Source of the DNA: Pseudomonadota bacterium
GTDB lineage: Bacteria; Pseudomonadota; Alphaproteobacteria; Sphingomonadales; Sphingomonadaceae
Direction of reading: 5' to 3'
DNA length: 64,000 nucleotides
Assembly (NCBI GenBank): GCA_023433305.1
Contig: JAEZCZ010000021.1
Location: 33,495 to 97,494 of the forward strand
Of this stretch, positions 41,214-51,222 are shown one piece after another. The notes under the pieces are model-generated. The model saw only the letters and a program-made list of their open reading frames with translations, was not told the origin of the DNA and searched no databases. Each line of letters starts with the position of its first letter. Position 1 is the first letter of the stretch. The position numbers and the translations under genes are program-made.

Positions 41214-41947
41214 GGCTCGGCGTCGTCCTTGCCTCGCTGCTTGCGCTGGCCGCGTGCGACGCGGAGCCCGTCGATCTCGACAGGCCCGAAACGGCGCGCG
41301 CGTTCCCGCGGCCAGATCGGCCTGTGTCCGAACTGGGCCAGTACTCGGTTGCCACGGAGCAGGCGCGCGACGATCGGAACGAGGCGGCCACGGTGATGGA
41401 CCTTGCCAACCTGCGCCCCGGCATGACCGTCGCCGATCTCGGGGCCGGCGAGGGATATTACACCGTCCGCCTGGCCGAGCGCGTGGGTGAAGATGGCCGA
41501 GTGCTCGCGCAGGACATCGATCAAGATGCCCTGCGACGGCTCGGTAGCCGCGTCGAAAGCGAGCGGCTTGATAACGTGTCGATCAAGCTCGGCGCCGAAG
41601 ACGATCCCCGCCTGCCGGAGAACAGCTTCGATCGCGTGTTCATGGTGCACATGTATCACGAGGTGACGGAGCCTTACGCGTTCCTGTGGCGGCTTCGGCC
41701 CGCGCTTCACGACGGCGGGCAGGTGATCGTGGTGGATATCGATCGCTCCACCGACCAGCACGGGATTCCGCCCGAGTTGCTGTTTTGCGAGTTCCGCGCG
41801 CTCGGCTTCAGGTTGGTGGAATTTGTTCGCAAGCCGGAACTTGCTGGCTATTATGCGCAATTTGTAGTCGCAGGGCCGCGACCGGACCCCGGCGATATCG
41901 TTCCTTGCCGACAGCAGGACAGCAACAAGGGAGCGGCGCCCGAATAG
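41210..41947 (+). CDS. Lipoprotein-type SAM-dependent methyltransferase
   Basis: 245 aa. The N-terminus is a lipoprotein signal with lipobox LAAC (Cys16). The rest is a class I methyltransferase: VADLGAGEGYYTVRLAE (motif I at 76-82), then AQDIDQDAL and NSFDRVFMVHMYHEV. TTG 41210 has GGAGG 7 nt upstream and overlaps the prfB stop, so the start and the signal peptide are well supported. SAM is not expected outside the cytoplasm, which makes the location odd. Substrate unknown. Confidence 0.83.
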   Translation: MRLGVVLASLLALAACDAEPVDLDRPETARAFPRPDRPVSELGQYSVATEQARDDRNEAATVMDLANLRPGMTVADLGAGEGYYTVRLAERVGEDGRVLAQDIDQDALRRLGSRVESERLDNVSIKLGAEDDPRLPENSFDRVFMVHMYHEVTEPYAFLWRLRPALHDGGQVIVVDIDRSTDQHGIPPELLFCEFRALGFRLVEFVRKPELAGYYAQFVVAGPRPDPGDIVPCRQQDSNKGAAPE

Positions 41948-41967
41948 GGTGCACGTAGGATTTGAAG

Positions 41968-43374
41968 ATGGAATTTAAGGGTTTGAGACCCATTCTTTAC
42001 GGCGGCCGTGAAGTGTGGCCGCTGGTTGAGGGCGGCAAGGGCGTTTCGGCGACCAATCACATGAGTTCAGGCGCCTGGGCTGCGGCCGGCGGCATCGGCA
42101 CCGTCAGCGCGGTCAACGCCGATAGCTACGATGCCGAAGGTAAGATCATTCCTCAGATTTACGAGCAACTCACCCGGCTCGAGCGCCATGAGCAGCTGAT
42201 CCGCTACGCGATCGACGGAGCGGTCGAGCAGGTTCGGCGCGCGTACGACATCGCCAGCGGCCGCGGTGCGATCAACATCAACGTATTGTGGGAGATGGGT
42301 GGGGCACAGCAAGTGCTCGAAGGTGTCCTCGAGAAAACCCGTGGGCTCGTCACCGGCGTCACCTGCGGTGCGGGCATGCCCTACAAGCTCAGCGAGATCG
42401 CCGCGCGTTACAACGTCAACTACCTGCCGATCATCAGCTCGGCGCGTGCCTTCCGGGCCCTGTGGAAGCGCGCTTACCACAAGGTGAGCGAGCTGATGGC
42501 GGCCGTGGTCTATGAAGACCCGTGGCTTGCCGGAGGACACAATGGCCTTTCCAACGCCGAAGATCCGACCAAGCCGGAGGATCCCTATCCCCGCGTCAAG
42601 GCGTTGCGCGAGACGATGCGTGCGGAAGGCATTTCCGACGACGTACCGATCGTGATGGCTGGCGGCGTTTGGTATCTGCGCGAATGGAACGATTGGATCG
42701 ACAATCCCGAGCTCGGGCAGATCGCGTTCCAGTACGGCACCCGGCCGCTGCTGACCGAGGAAAGCCCAATCCCGCAAGGCTGGAAGGACAAGCTGCGCGA
42801 GCTTGAGGAAGGCGACGTGCTGCTCCACCGCTTCAGCCCGACTGGATTCTACAGCTCCGCGGTGCGCAACACTTTCCTGCGCGCGCTGGAAGCGCGCAGT
42901 GAGCGGCAAGTGCCCTATTCGCGCGTCGAGGCGGGCGAACACACGGTGCAGCTCGATGTCGGTGTGAAGGGCAAGAACTTCTGGGTCACGCCCAAGGACC
43001 GCGAGCGGGCCCGTGCCTGGGCGGCGACCGGCTTCACGGAGGCGCTCAAGACGCCGGACGACACGGTGGTGTTCGTCAGCCCGGAAGAACGCGCGGTCAT
43101 CCGTGAGGACCAGGCCGCCTGCATGGGCTGCCTGTCGCATTGCGGGTTCTCGTCATGGAAGGATCACGACGACTACACCACGGGCCGTCTCGCCGACCCG
43201 CGCAGCTTCTGCATCCAGAAAACTTTGCAGGACATCGCACATGGCGGACCCGTCGACCAGAACCTGATGTTCGCCGGCCATGCCGCGTTCCGCTTCAAGA
43301 ACGATCCGTTCTATTCGAACAACTTCACCCCCACGGTGAAGGAACTCGTGGACCGTATTCTCACCGGAGATTGA
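41968..43374 (+). CDS. NAD(P)H-dependent flavin oxidoreductase (nitronate monooxygenase-like)
   Basis: 468-aa TIM-barrel FMN enzyme. The phosphate-binding and catalytic regions are GGIGTVSA, GVTCGAGMP, YLPIISSARAF, LAGGHNGLSN (active-site His) and IVMAGGV with FQYGTRPLL. It is about 100 residues longer than typical nitronate monooxygenases; the extra C-terminal part has ACMGCLSHCGFSSW and another Cys, perhaps a metal or Fe-S site. ATG 41968 has AGGA at good spacing; TTG 41962 is possible. The physiological substrate is unknown. Confidence 0.86.
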   Translation: MEFKGLRPILYGGREVWPLVEGGKGVSATNHMSSGAWAAAGGIGTVSAVNADSYDAEGKIIPQIYEQLTRLERHEQLIRYAIDGAVEQVRRAYDIASGRGAININVLWEMGGAQQVLEGVLEKTRGLVTGVTCGAGMPYKLSEIAARYNVNYLPIISSARAFRALWKRAYHKVSELMAAVVYEDPWLAGGHNGLSNAEDPTKPEDPYPRVKALRETMRAEGISDDVPIVMAGGVWYLREWNDWIDNPELGQIAFQYGTRPLLTEESPIPQGWKDKLRELEEGDVLLHRFSPTGFYSSAVRNTFLRALEARSERQVPYSRVEAGEHTVQLDVGVKGKNFWVTPKDRERARAWAATGFTEALKTPDDTVVFVSPEERAVIREDQAACMGCLSHCGFSSWKDHDDYTTGRLADPRSFCIQKTLQDIAHGGPVDQNLMFAGHAAFRFKNDPFYSNNFTPTVKELVDRILTGD

Positions 43375-43472
43375 CTCACAGCGCGCGCGAGATTGTGGCT
43401 GTCTTTCGAGACATGGGCGGGAGCAGCGAATGCCGATTGAAGCGCCGAGCTCGCTCAGGGTAGGAACAGGCG

Positions 43473-43940
43473 ATGCGCCGACTTCTCTCTCTCACCGTTG
43501 TTGCGTTCGTAACCGCCGCGTCGCCTGCCTCTGCGCAAAACCGCGAAGTGCCCTATTGGGCGACGCTTCGCGCGGAGGAGGTCAACATGCGCGTCGGACC
43601 GAGCGAGGCCTATCCAATCGAATGGGTCTATCGACGCCAAGGCTTGCCGATAAAGGTCATTCGCCTGATGCAGGGCTGGCGCTTGGTGGAGGATCCCGAC
43701 GGCGCGCGCGGCTGGATCGTCGCACGCCTGCTCGACCCCGATCGCGGTGCCATCGTCATCGGCGAGGGACTTGCGGAGATTCGCGCCGAGCCGAGTGCCG
43801 GGTCCGCTTTGCGTTGGCGCGCCGAGCCGGGCGTGGTCGGCGCGCTGGGCAAATGTGAAGCTGGCTGGTGCCAACTCGACATCGATGGTCACAAGGGCTG
43901 GGTGCGCGCCGAGAGATTGTGGGGCGCAGGCGAGCCTTGA
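43473..43940 (+). CDS. Secreted SH3-domain protein
   Basis: 155 aa with a signal peptide (SLTVVAFVTAASPASA). Two bacterial SH3-like repeats follow: EEVNMRVGPSEAYPIEWVY with GWRLVEDPDGARGWIVARLL, and GLAEIRAEPSAGS with CEAGWCQLDIDGHKGWVRAERLWG. Such domains bind cell-wall or protein ligands in the periplasm. A paired Cys (CEAGWC) may form a disulfide. GGTAGGA precedes ATG. It converges on a small lipoprotein gene 20 bp away. Confidence 0.88.
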   Translation: MRRLLSLTVVAFVTAASPASAQNREVPYWATLRAEEVNMRVGPSEAYPIEWVYRRQGLPIKVIRLMQGWRLVEDPDGARGWIVARLLDPDRGAIVIGEGLAEIRAEPSAGSALRWRAEPGVVGALGKCEAGWCQLDIDGHKGWVRAERLWGAGEP

Positions 43941-43960
43941 AATTGCCGCGCAGGCGGTTG

Positions 43961-44332
43961 TTAGCCGATTTTCCTTACGGTCAGCGGCTCGCCCTCGTCG
44001 GGTGTGACCAACATCGTGCCATCCGGAGCGATCTCCCCGGCAGCATAGCAGGCAACCGCGGCCTCATCGCCGACGGGGTCGAAGCACACCTTGCCATCGG
44101 GGCGCTCTTCCCACTGTCCGGATTGGACGACTTCGTCGCCGACCGTATCGGTGAATGTCCCGTCGGCCATAAGCGTGGACGTCGTCTTCTGGCCGCCCGT
44201 CTCGAACTCGTAGACCCCCGTCCAGCCCCCAGACGCGACCTCGGTAGCGGCCGGGACCGGATCGTCGGATTCCTCGGCTGCGTCGCCGCAGGCCGCGAGC
44301 GCCAGGGCCAACATGGCAACGGCCGATTTCAT
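43961..44332 (-). CDS. Small hypothetical lipoprotein
   Basis: 123 aa. Lipoprotein signal with lipobox LAAC (MLALALAACGDAAEES), then an acidic linker and a compact beta-rich domain: GWTGVYEFETGGQKTTSTL, GTFTDTVGDEVVQSGQW, KVCFDPVGDEAAVACY. The repeating antiparallel pattern and two Cys suggest a small beta-sandwich. GGGGAGG lies before ATG 44332. No named family recognised. Confidence 0.8.
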   Translation of the reverse strand: MKSAVAMLALALAACGDAAEESDDPVPAATEVASGGWTGVYEFETGGQKTTSTLMADGTFTDTVGDEVVQSGQWEERPDGKVCFDPVGDEAAVACYAAGEIAPDGTMLVTPDEGEPLTVRKIG

Positions 44333-44390
44333 GGCTTTTCCTCCCCAAAGACGGGGCGAAAATACCACCGGCAGAGCTAGCGCGAAAGCC

Positions 44391-45587
44391 TCAGAGAAGC
44401 TCGACGGCCAGCGCCGTGCCTTCGCCGCCACCGATGCAGAGGCTCGCCACACCGCGCTTGAGGCCTTTTTGCCGCAGCGCGTTGAGCAGGGTCACGATGA
44501 TGCGCGTCCCGCTCGCCCCGATCGGGTGGCCGAGGGCGGTTGCGCCGCCGTGGATGTTGATCTTCTCGTGCGGGATGCCGATGTCGCGCATCGCAAACAT
44601 GGCCACGCAGGCGAACGCCTCGTTCACTTCCCAGAGGTCAACGTCGTCGACCGACCAGCCCGCCTTGTCGAGCACCTTGCGGATTGCGCCGACCGGGGCA
44701 GTGGTGAAGTCCTTCGGCTCCTGAGCGTGCGCCGCGGTGGCGACGACCCGAGCGACAGGCTCCTTGCCGCTCTTGCGGGCGACGCTTTCGCGGGTCAGCA
44801 CGACCGCGGCAGCGCCGTCCGAGATCGAGCTGGAGGTTGCAGCGGTAATGGTGCCTTCCTTGGCGAAGGCGGCCTTGAGCTGCGGGATCTTCTCGGGGTT
44901 GCCCTTGCCAGGCTGCTCGTCGGTGTCGACGGTGACTTCGCCCTTGCGTGTCTGGATCACGACCGGGACGACCTCATCCGCGAAGGCGCCGCCCTCGATG
45001 GCCGCGTTGGCGCGGGCGAGGGATTCGATCGAGTAGTTGTCCATTTCCGCGCGGGTGAGCTGGTATTCGTCGGCGGTGCACTGGGCGAAAGTGCCCATCG
45101 CGCGGCCTTGCTCGTATGCATCCTCGAGGCCGTCGAGGAACATGTGGTCATAGGCGGTATCGTGCCCGATCCGCGCGCCCGAGCGATGCTTCTTCAACAG
45201 GTAAGGGGCATTGGTCATGCTCTCCATGCCGCCCGCGACGATTACGTCGACCGAACCGGCCGCCAGCGCTTCCGATCCCATGATGACGGTCTGCATGCCG
45301 CTGCCGCAGACCTTGTTGACCGTAGTCGCCTCTACCGATTTCGGCAGCCCTGCCTTCAATGCGGCCTGCCGCGCCGGTGCCTGTCCGAGGCCCGCTGGAA
45401 GCACGCAGCCCATGTAAATCCGGTCGATCTCCGCGCCGTCCACGCCTGCGCGCTCGACCGCAGCCTTGACAACCGTCGCGCCGAGATCCGTGGCCGAAGC
45501 ATCGGACAGCGCGCCCTGCATCCCGCCCATCGGCGTGCGCGCGTAGGAAAGGATGACGATCGGATCGGATTCGTTGAAAGTGGCCAT
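44391..45587 (-). CDS. Acetyl-CoA C-acetyltransferase (thiolase)
   Basis: 398 aa. The acyl-accepting Cys94 lies in NKVCGSGM, His354 in GGATALGHPIGASG and the proton-transfer Cys384 in ASLCIGGGEG. These define a thiolase that condenses or cleaves acetoacetyl-CoA (AtoB/PhaA type) in the cytoplasm; a longer-chain preference cannot be excluded. It is a single gene, 58 bp downstream of the lipoprotein start, transcribed away from nuoA. The upstream gap 45588-45831 (244 bp) must hold both the thiolase and nuo promoters. Confidence 0.94.
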   Translation of the reverse strand: MATFNESDPIVILSYARTPMGGMQGALSDASATDLGATVVKAAVERAGVDGAEIDRIYMGCVLPAGLGQAPARQAALKAGLPKSVEATTVNKVCGSGMQTVIMGSEALAAGSVDVIVAGGMESMTNAPYLLKKHRSGARIGHDTAYDHMFLDGLEDAYEQGRAMGTFAQCTADEYQLTRAEMDNYSIESLARANAAIEGGAFADEVVPVVIQTRKGEVTVDTDEQPGKGNPEKIPQLKAAFAKEGTITAATSSSISDGAAAVVLTRESVARKSGKEPVARVVATAAHAQEPKDFTTAPVGAIRKVLDKAGWSVDDVDLWEVNEAFACVAMFAMRDIGIPHEKINIHGGATALGHPIGASGTRIIVTLLNALRQKGLKRGVASLCIGGGEGTALAVELL

Positions 45588-45831
45588 GAACCTGCCTTCT
45601 CGATTGGCTTGGAAGATGCCGATCTAGGCAGCCCGCGCGCGGGGCGCAATCGGCTGACGCGTCGTCTCTCGTGCGAGAAGCTTGAACGCCATGGCGCGGC
45701 TGGTCGGGGATAGCCCCCGCGGCAGCCTCTCGCTGGGCGCGATTTCAGGCCCGAGGGCTTGAACCCTTGCCGGTGGCGGACTAGGGGCGCTGGCAACTTT
45801 CAACCCCGCGAGTCAGCCCCCAAGGACCATC

Positions 45832-46206
45832 GTGCCCGATCTGACGCAGTACCTGCCGATCCTGATCTTCCTGGCGATCGCGCTCGGCCTCTCGGCCGCC
45901 TTCGTGTTCCTGCCGATGGGCGTCGCGCGGCTGACGGGTGCGCATAATCCGAACAGCGAGAAGCTCAGCGAATACGAATGCGGCTTTCCCGCCTTCGAAG
46001 ACTCGCGGAGCCAGTTCGACGTACGCTTCTATCTGATCGCGATCTTGTTCATCGTATTCGACCTCGAAGCCGCGTTCCTGTTCCCCTGGGCCGTCAGCCT
46101 CGACCTGACCGGATGGCCCGGCTGGATCACGATGATGGTGTTCCTGTTCGAGCTCGCCGTCGGCCTCGCCTACGCCTGGAAGAAGGGGGCGCTGGAATGG
46201 GAATGA
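45832..46206 (+). CDS. nuoA: NADH-quinone oxidoreductase subunit A
   Basis: 124 aa with three helices. Conserved features are EKLSEYECGFPAFEDSR in the loop with the functional Cys, and FDLEAAFLFPWA. It starts with GTG behind CAAGGA. First gene of the complex I operon; the stop lies inside the start region of nuoB. Confidence 0.96.
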   Translation: MPDLTQYLPILIFLAIALGLSAAFVFLPMGVARLTGAHNPNSEKLSEYECGFPAFEDSRSQFDVRFYLIAILFIVFDLEAAFLFPWAVSLDLTGWPGWITMMVFLFELAVGLAYAWKKGALEWE

Positions 46207-46784
46207 GCAACACCCCCGACAACCCGGTCCTCAATCCGGCGCTGCATGATCGCGTGCCTGTGCCAACAGGCGGGCAGGTGACCTTGCCCGACAACGCCTA
46301 CTTCGACGCGGTCCAGGGCGAACTCGACAACAAGGGGTTCCTCGTCACCAGCACCGAGGACTTGTTCCATTGGGCCCGCACCGGCTCGCTGTGGTGGATG
46401 ACTTTCGGCCTCGCCTGCTGCGCGGTCGAGATGATCCACGTCAACATGCCGCGCTACGACATGGAGCGCTTCGGCGTCGCCCCCCGTGCCAGCCCGCGGC
46501 AGAGCGACGTGATGATCGTCGCCGGCACACTGTGCAACAAGATGGCCCCGGCGCTGCGCAAGGTCTACGACCAGATGTCGGACCCCAAGTACGTGATCAG
46601 CATGGGAAGCTGCGCCAACGGCGGCGGCTATTATCACTACAGCTACAGCGTCGTGCGCGGGTGCGACCGGATCGTGCCGGTCGACATCTACGTCCCCGGC
46701 TGCCCGCCGACGGCTGAGGCGCTACTTTACGGCGTGATGCAGCTCCAGCGGAAGATCCGCCGCGAAGGGACGATCGAGAGGTAG
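46197..46784 (+). CDS. nuoB: NADH-quinone oxidoreductase subunit B
   Basis: 195 aa. Binds the N2 [4Fe-4S] cluster nearest the quinone: ligands in LACCAVE, GSCANGGG and PGCPPTAE. ATG 46197 follows GGGGG at good spacing; ATG 46203 two codons later is nearly as good. It overlaps nuoA by about 10 bp. Confidence 0.96.
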   Translation: MGMSNTPDNPVLNPALHDRVPVPTGGQVTLPDNAYFDAVQGELDNKGFLVTSTEDLFHWARTGSLWWMTFGLACCAVEMIHVNMPRYDMERFGVAPRASPRQSDVMIVAGTLCNKMAPALRKVYDQMSDPKYVISMGSCANGGGYYHYSYSVVRGCDRIVPVDIYVPGCPPTAEALLYGVMQLQRKIRREGTIER

Positions 46785-46785
46785 C

Positions 46786-47715
46786 ATGGCCACCGTCCTG
46801 CATCCGGCCCCGCGCTTCGCTTCGAGCGAAGGCGTTCGCGAGACGTTAGCCGTCGCTCTCGGCGACATGCTGCTCGCGTCGAAGGAAGAGCATGGCGAGA
46901 TCGTGCTCGGCGTCGAGCGTGAGCGCATCGAGGATGCGCTTCGCCTGCTGCGCGATGAGCACGAATACCAGCAGCTCATGGAAATCGCGGGCGTCGACTA
47001 TCCGCAGCGCGACGAGCGGTTCGACGTCGTCTACATGCTACTCTCGCTGACGAAGAATCACCGCATCATGGTCAAGGTGCGCGCGGCCGAGGATACGCCG
47101 GTCCCGACCGTCACTACGCTGTGGCCAGTGGCCGGATGGCTCGAGCGTGAAGTGTTCGATCTCTATGGGGTGATCTTCGCAGGTAACACCGACCTTCGCC
47201 GTATCCTCACCGATTACGGGTTCGAGGGACACCCCTTCCGCAAAGACTTCCCGCTGACCGGTTACCAGGAGCTGCGCTACTCCGAGGAAGAGAAGCGCGT
47301 GGTCTACGAGCCGGTCGAGCTGGCGCAGGACTTCCGCAACTTCGAATTCATGAGCCCGTGGGAAGGTGCGGACTACATCCTGCCAGGCGACGAGAAGGCC
47401 GCCGAGGCGCCGCCTCCCCCACCGGTCACCCAGGCCAAGACCACCGAGAAGCCCGAGCAGACCGGCTCTGGCGAGAAGACCGACGCCAAGTCCAAGAAGA
47501 AGGTCGCGCGCGGCTCGGCCGCCAAGACCGCGAACCCGGGCAGCGGCGAGCCGGTGCCGGAAAAGACCGAGATCGACGAGCCTGGTGCGCCCCGGCCGAC
47601 CGAGGATCGACCTGCTCGCGCCGCGCGCAAGGCCAAGAGCCCCGGCACCGCCGGCGCGATCCAACCGAAGTCGCGCAAGCCGCATGCCAAGAAGACCGAC
47701 GGAGGTGCCTCGTGA
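46786..47715 (+). CDS. nuoC: NADH-quinone oxidoreductase subunit C, with a long basic tail
   Basis: 309 aa. The conserved subunit C core (about residues 30-200) has IAGVDYPQRDERFDVVY, WLEREVFDLYGV and HPFRKDFPLTGY. After SPWEGADYILPGDEK a roughly 100-residue low-complexity tail rich in Lys, Ala, Pro and Glu follows, resembling histone H1-like tails. E. coli and mitochondrial homologues have no such basic tail. Its last four bases overlap the nuoD start. Confidence 0.95.
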   Translation: MATVLHPAPRFASSEGVRETLAVALGDMLLASKEEHGEIVLGVERERIEDALRLLRDEHEYQQLMEIAGVDYPQRDERFDVVYMLLSLTKNHRIMVKVRAAEDTPVPTVTTLWPVAGWLEREVFDLYGVIFAGNTDLRRILTDYGFEGHPFRKDFPLTGYQELRYSEEEKRVVYEPVELAQDFRNFEFMSPWEGADYILPGDEKAAEAPPPPPVTQAKTTEKPEQTGSGEKTDAKSKKKVARGSAAKTANPGSGEPVPEKTEIDEPGAPRPTEDRPARAARKAKSPGTAGAIQPKSRKPHAKKTDGGAS

Positions 47716-48926
47716 GCGGCATGCAGCTCGACCAGGCGCCGACGACCGGTGACGAGGTCATTTCCAACTACACGATCAACTTCGGCCCGCAGCACCCGGC
47801 GGCGCACGGCGTGCTGCGCCTGGTCATGGAACTCGACGGCGAGATCATCGAGCGGATCGATCCGCACGTCGGCCTGCTCCACCGGGGCACCGAGAAGTTG
47901 ATCGAGCACAAGACCTACCTGCAGGCTCTGCCGTACTTCGATCGTCTCGATTACTGCAGTCCGCTGTGCATGGAGCACTCCTACGTGCTCGCGGTGGAGA
48001 AGCTGCTCAACGTCGAAGTGCCGCTGCGCGCGCAATACCTGCGCGTGCTTATGGCGGAGCTGACGCGCATCAAGAACCACATGCTCAACCTCGGCAGCCA
48101 CGCGATGGACGTCGGGGCGATGACTACGAACCTGTGGCTGTTCGAACTGCGCGAAGACTGCATGAACTTCTACGAGCGGGTCTCCGGGGCGCGGATGCAC
48201 GCGGCCTGGTTCCGGCCCGGCGGAGTGCACGAAGACATTCCGCTCAAGGTCCTCGCCGACATTGGCGACTGGGTGGAGACGCGCCTGCCGCGCCTGTTCG
48301 AGGACGCCCTCTCGCTCGTCGTCGACAACCGCATCTTCAAGCAGCGCAACGTCGACATCGCCAAGGTCAGCAAGGAAGACGCGATCGCCTGGGGCTTCTC
48401 CGGCCCGATGATCCGCGCCGCCGGCCTGCCCTGGGACTTGCGCAAGAGCCAGCCCTACGACGTGTATGACCGGATGGAATTCGATGTCCCGGTCGGCACC
48501 AATTCCGACTGCTACGACAGGTTCATGGTGCGCTGCGAGGAAGTCCGGCAATCGGCCCGGATCATTAAGCAGTGCCTTGCGGAAATGCCCGAAGGCCCAA
48601 TCGCCAGCACCGACCGCAAGGTCGTGCCGCCCAAGCGCGCCGAGATGAAGCAGTCGATGGAAGCGCTGATCCATCACTTCAAGCTCTACACCGAGGGCTT
48701 CCACGTGCCGGCGGGCGAAGTCTACGTCGCGACCGAAAGCCCCAAGGGCGAATTCGGGGTCTATCTGGTCAGCGACGGCAGCAACAAGCCGTACCGCTGC
48801 AAGATCCGCCCGACCGCCTTCAGCCACCTCCAGGCGATGGATTTCATGAGCAAAGGCCACATGCTGCCAGACGCGACCGCGATCCTTGGCGCGATCGACG
48901 TCGTTTTCGGGGAGTGCGACCGGTGA
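47712..48926 (+). CDS. nuoD: NADH-quinone oxidoreductase subunit D
   Basis: 404-aa 49-kDa subunit forming the quinone pocket with NuoB. Motifs are NFGPQHPAAHGVLR (quinone-site His), HVGLLHRGTEK and YTEGFHVPAGEVY, ending GECDR. GTG 47712 has GGAGG 7 nt upstream and starts inside the nuoC stop. Full length for the family. Confidence 0.97.
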   Translation: MSGMQLDQAPTTGDEVISNYTINFGPQHPAAHGVLRLVMELDGEIIERIDPHVGLLHRGTEKLIEHKTYLQALPYFDRLDYCSPLCMEHSYVLAVEKLLNVEVPLRAQYLRVLMAELTRIKNHMLNLGSHAMDVGAMTTNLWLFELREDCMNFYERVSGARMHAAWFRPGGVHEDIPLKVLADIGDWVETRLPRLFEDALSLVVDNRIFKQRNVDIAKVSKEDAIAWGFSGPMIRAAGLPWDLRKSQPYDVYDRMEFDVPVGTNSDCYDRFMVRCEEVRQSARIIKQCLAEMPEGPIASTDRKVVPPKRAEMKQSMEALIHHFKLYTEGFHVPAGEVYVATESPKGEFGVYLVSDGSNKPYRCKIRPTAFSHLQAMDFMSKGHMLPDATAILGAIDVVFGECDR

Positions 48927-49129
48927 GGCTTTCGTCCGCTGATCGGCTTTCGATCCTGGCTTGCGTGACGGGCCTCGCACTGCTGGCGATCTTCTTCGCC
49001 GCAACGCTGCTCGGCGCTCCCAATCCGGAGTGGTTGTCGATGGCGATCGCATCGATCGCCGGTTTCGAGATATTCATGGCGATCGATGCCCAGCGTCGGC
49101 GCCGTGCCGGAGACGGCTCGAATGGCTGA
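48923..49129 (+). CDS. Small two-helix membrane protein in the nuo operon, 68 aa
   Basis: GTG 48923 overlaps the nuoD stop by 4 bp and the stop overlaps nuoE by 8 bp, so it is a true operon member. Two hydrophobic helices (LSILACVTGLALLAIFFAA and LSMAIASIAGFEIFMAI) flank a short GAPNPEW loop, with an Arg-rich tail. GGGGAG lies 8 nt upstream. Not a known complex I subunit. It may be an accessory or assembly protein (inference). Confidence 0.75.
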   Translation: MRLSSADRLSILACVTGLALLAIFFAATLLGAPNPEWLSMAIASIAGFEIFMAIDAQRRRRAGDGSNG

Positions 49130-49790
49130 GCGTCACATCGAACCCGATACGCCCGAGCTGCGCGAGCGCTGGGGCAGCTTCGCCTGGACGGCCGAGAACG
49201 CCGCCAAGGCGAAGGAGATCGTCGCGCGGTACCCCGAGGGGCGTCAGCGCTCGGCGGTCATGCCGCTGCTCGATCTGGCGCAGCGCCAGGTCGGTGCCGA
49301 GACGAACACGCAAGGGTGGCTCCCTATCCCGGTGATCGAGTTCGTTTCGCGCGAGCTCGACATGCCCGTAATCCGTGTGCTCGAGGTCGCAACCTTTTAC
49401 ACGATGTACAACCTGGTGCCGGTCGGCCGCTTCCACGTGCAGGTCTGCGGCACCACGCCGTGCATGCTGCGCGGCTCGGACGACCTCATCGCCGCGTGCA
49501 AGAAGCGGGGCATGAAGAAGGGCGAGACCACGCCGGATGGGCTGTGGACCTTCACCGAGGTCGAATGCATGGGCAACTGCGCCTCGGCGCCGATGGTCCA
49601 GATCAACGACGACAACTACGAAGACCTGACCGCCGAACGGCTCGACCATGTGCTCGACGAACTCGCTGCAGGGCGTCAACCGAAGACGGGCACTCAGGAA
49701 CCGGGTCGTCACAGTGTCGAGCCGGTGGGCGAACCAACCAACCTGGCGGCAATGGTCACGGCCAATCACGATTACCGGAGCGAGTGGTGA
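49122..49790 (+). CDS. nuoE: NADH-quinone oxidoreductase subunit E
   Basis: 222 aa, thioredoxin-fold subunit carrying the N1a [2Fe-2S] cluster: ligands in CGTTPCMLRG and CMGNCASAP. Conserved VLEVATFYTMYNLVPVG precedes them. The C-terminal about 45 residues are a loose Gly/Pro-rich tail. GGAGA supports ATG 49122. The stop overlaps the next small gene (TGATG). Confidence 0.96.
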   Translation: MAERHIEPDTPELRERWGSFAWTAENAAKAKEIVARYPEGRQRSAVMPLLDLAQRQVGAETNTQGWLPIPVIEFVSRELDMPVIRVLEVATFYTMYNLVPVGRFHVQVCGTTPCMLRGSDDLIAACKKRGMKKGETTPDGLWTFTEVECMGNCASAPMVQINDDNYEDLTAERLDHVLDELAAGRQPKTGTQEPGRHSVEPVGEPTNLAAMVTANHDYRSEW

Positions 49791-49929
49791 TGGAGCTGGT
49801 TGTCCCCATCCTGATAGCGCTGGTGCTCGTCGCCGTGGCGTGGAAACTGCTCAAGGGCGCCGCGAAGACCATCGCGCTGCTGGTCATCGCCGGGCTCGCC
49901 GCATTCTACGTGTTCGGAGGAGCGAACTG

Positions 49930-49930
<1 letters not shown>
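49790..49930 (+). CDS. Tiny membrane protein between nuoE and nuoF, 46 aa
   Basis: ATG 49790 shares a base with the nuoE stop, and its stop shares a base with the nuoF start, so it is translated within the operon. The product is almost entirely hydrophobic: VVPILIALVLVAVAWKLL, a KGAAKT turn, then IALLVIAGLAAFYVF. Two short helices in a hairpin. It has no named family that I know; possibly a complex I accessory peptide. Confidence 0.75.
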
Positions 49931-51221
<1,291 letters not shown>

Positions 51222-51222
<1 letters not shown>

